From contig OZ025810.1 in NCBI GenBank assembly GCA_964019425.1, forward strand, positions 744,001 to 808,000: a DNA stretch of 64,000 bases, written 5' to 3'. The notes beneath the pieces are model-generated. The model saw nothing but the letters and a program-made list of their open reading frames with translations, did not search any database and was not told the origin of the DNA. The position numbers were made by a program, and so were the translations under genes. Shown here in pieces: positions 62,763 through 64,000 of this stretch. Every line of letters begins with the position of its first letter. Position 1 is the first letter of the stretch. Source of the stretch: Flectonema sp. DT1601. Its lineage: Eukaryota > Euglenozoa > Diplonemea > Diplonemida > Diplonemidae.

Positions 62763-63747
62763 TCGTAGGAATTTTAACCAATGAAACCAACCAAATGAAA
62801 TAGAAAATAGAAAAGACAGTCTCGCCCTCTTTATCGAGGTGGAGTTTTTAAAAAAAAAAAAAAAAAAAAAAAAGTAATATTGCTATGAACCTGTCTTATT
62901 AAATATTTTCTTTTTTCTTTTGGTAGGAATATTTTTTTCGTGAAGAAGCTGTATCCTACCTATTTTTATTTTTTTTGTTGATAACTGTATTAATACGTAC
63001 AATACGGCTGTCGCTATCCACTCTTTGATGACGCTTATTATGTATTTTAGGGTATTCAACTATAGCCTCAATCAACCAAAGAAGTACACTTATCTTTTTT
63101 AAATTCCCACATAATTGCTTTGTGGTGTAGAGACCACACTCATCTCAAACAAGAGTGAGTGGTGCGTACTCTAATTGCTTATCTTTTTTTTTCTTTCTTT
63201 TTTTCTTCTTCTTCTTCCTCCTGTTGATTTGCATTGTCTTTTTTTCAAGTGTTAAAAAAAAGGAAAAAAAATAGCTTCTTTTTTTTACACTCGTCAGGGT
63301 GGTACTGTGTGTGGTGTTTTTTTTTTCCTCTTTTTTTTCCCCCTTTGTGTATATTATCTACTGCACGATCTCAGTGTCTCTCTCTCTCTCTCTCTTTCTC
63401 TGGTGAGCATTTCCTGAAATTTTGACTTTCGTAATATGATAAAGTAAACCTTTCTTCAGATTAGTTGCTGAAAGTCTACTTTTGTTTTTCCAATTTTTTG
63501 TTTGTTTTTTTTGTATTCTTCCAGTCAGTTCTAATCAGACAGAGAGAGTGAAAGAGTGAAAGAGACAGAAAACCAACTGTACTCCAGAGTAGCTTACAGT
63601 AAGTCTTCGTGGTAAAGAGATAGTGAGAGTAGTTTAATGTGATGAAAACCAACCGTTGCAAACACGTCTTGCTTCGAGACCTTCGTAACGAATAGAGCTG
63701 CAGTGTCTAATAAATCTATTCTCAGTTCCCAACACAAATAAGAAACC

Positions 63748-64000
63748 ATGTCGTCGAAAAGATGTCTGATGGCTGTGATGAGAAAAAAACTCCAAAAGGG
63801 TGAGCTGGAGTTGACAGGTATTTAGAAATTTTTGAAGAAGAAATTCAAAGGAGGCTTGACAAACAATCCTTTGTGATATGGAGAGACCATGATGAGACGC
63901 TAAAACACCTATTCAGGTGGTCTAAAGTCCGTAGTTTCTTTTCTGCTAGTTGTGTGTGTATTACTTTATATTCTTTATTCAGTACAGACATAGAAATTAA
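63748..64000 (+). other. Possible start of the next gene (partial) or relic
   Basis: From 63807 to the window end one frame is open and looks coding (DRYLEIFEEEIQRRLDKQSF, then VIWRDHDETLKHLF). In the same frame an ATG at 63762 gives MSDGCDEKKTPKG, but a TGA at 63801 separates them. A GTGAGC at 63800 could be an intron donor with CAG at 63914-63916 as acceptor. A second ATG at 63748 gives 23 codons up to a GT at 63818. I cannot decide the exon structure without sequence to the right. Confidence 0.3.

Larger units (their letters stand above)
60681..63747. other. Intergenic 3 kb with repeats
   Basis: No gene. R2 at 60911-61016, R1 at 61521-61623, R3 copies at 61794-62310 and 62390-62762, and T- and A-runs throughout. 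Confidence 0.6.

Noticed and set aside
63800-63817. 18-bp intron (GTGAGC...GACAG) joining two open segments
   Set aside because: Far shorter than any other intron here (61 bp minimum). A longer intron or a broken gene is more likely.

Overview
The window is nuclear DNA of a protist. It is AT-rich and full of long A and T homopolymer tracts, uses the standard code with all three stops, and has short GT-AG introns (0 to 3 per gene). I count 20 protein genes and all 20 lie on the + strand. A CFAP300 homologue (outer dynein arm assembly) and a possible second axonemal protein point to a flagellated cell. I cannot place the lineage from the sequence alone.

Layout: 0-7.1 kb, a four-domain voltage-gated cation channel with a C2 domain in its I-II loop. 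7.8-9.3 kb, a membrane-anchored histidine phosphatase. 10.5-11.6 kb, an unknown basic protein. 11.9-13.4 kb, a GltS-type sodium/glutamate symporter. 14.6-15.2 kb, a TMEM50 homologue. 17.6-21.0 kb, two tandem paralogues with an N-terminal ubiquitin-like domain followed by 25-residue leucine-rich repeats. 21-24 kb, a repeat-rich zone with a 783-bp TA-flanked inverted-repeat element. 24.0-24.6 kb, a small possible ciliary protein. 25.6-30.0 kb, a large SOS1-type Na+/H+ exchanger. 31.9-32.7 kb, CFAP300. 33.0-35.1 kb, a GT90 glycosyltransferase. 35.7-36.5 kb, a tetraspanin. 38.7-39.7 kb, a basic protein of unknown function. 40.1-41.0 kb, a mitochondrial UCP-like carrier. 41.6-43.1 kb, a membrane J-domain protein with a Cys-rich ectodomain. 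43.8-48.2 kb, a protein with about 28 IQ motifs plus LRRs. 49.0-50.8 kb, a duplicated 830-bp repeat. 51.6-54.9 kb, an unknown protein and an OSCA/TMEM63 channel. 56.5-57.9 kb, an NDR-family kinase. 59.0-60.7 kb, a two-pore-domain K+ channel with a zinc finger. 60.7-64 kb, repeats and perhaps the start of another gene.

No operon-like pathway is evident, but membrane excitability and ion handling are strongly represented: Ca-type channel, K2P channel, Na+/H+ exchanger, OSCA channel and a Na+-coupled symporter. Several proteins carry domain combinations I do not know from textbook families. At the DNA level three things stand out: complete co-orientation of the genes, introns that are T-rich in the 5' half and A-rich in the 3' half, and a dispersed repeat family that recurs just upstream of start codons.
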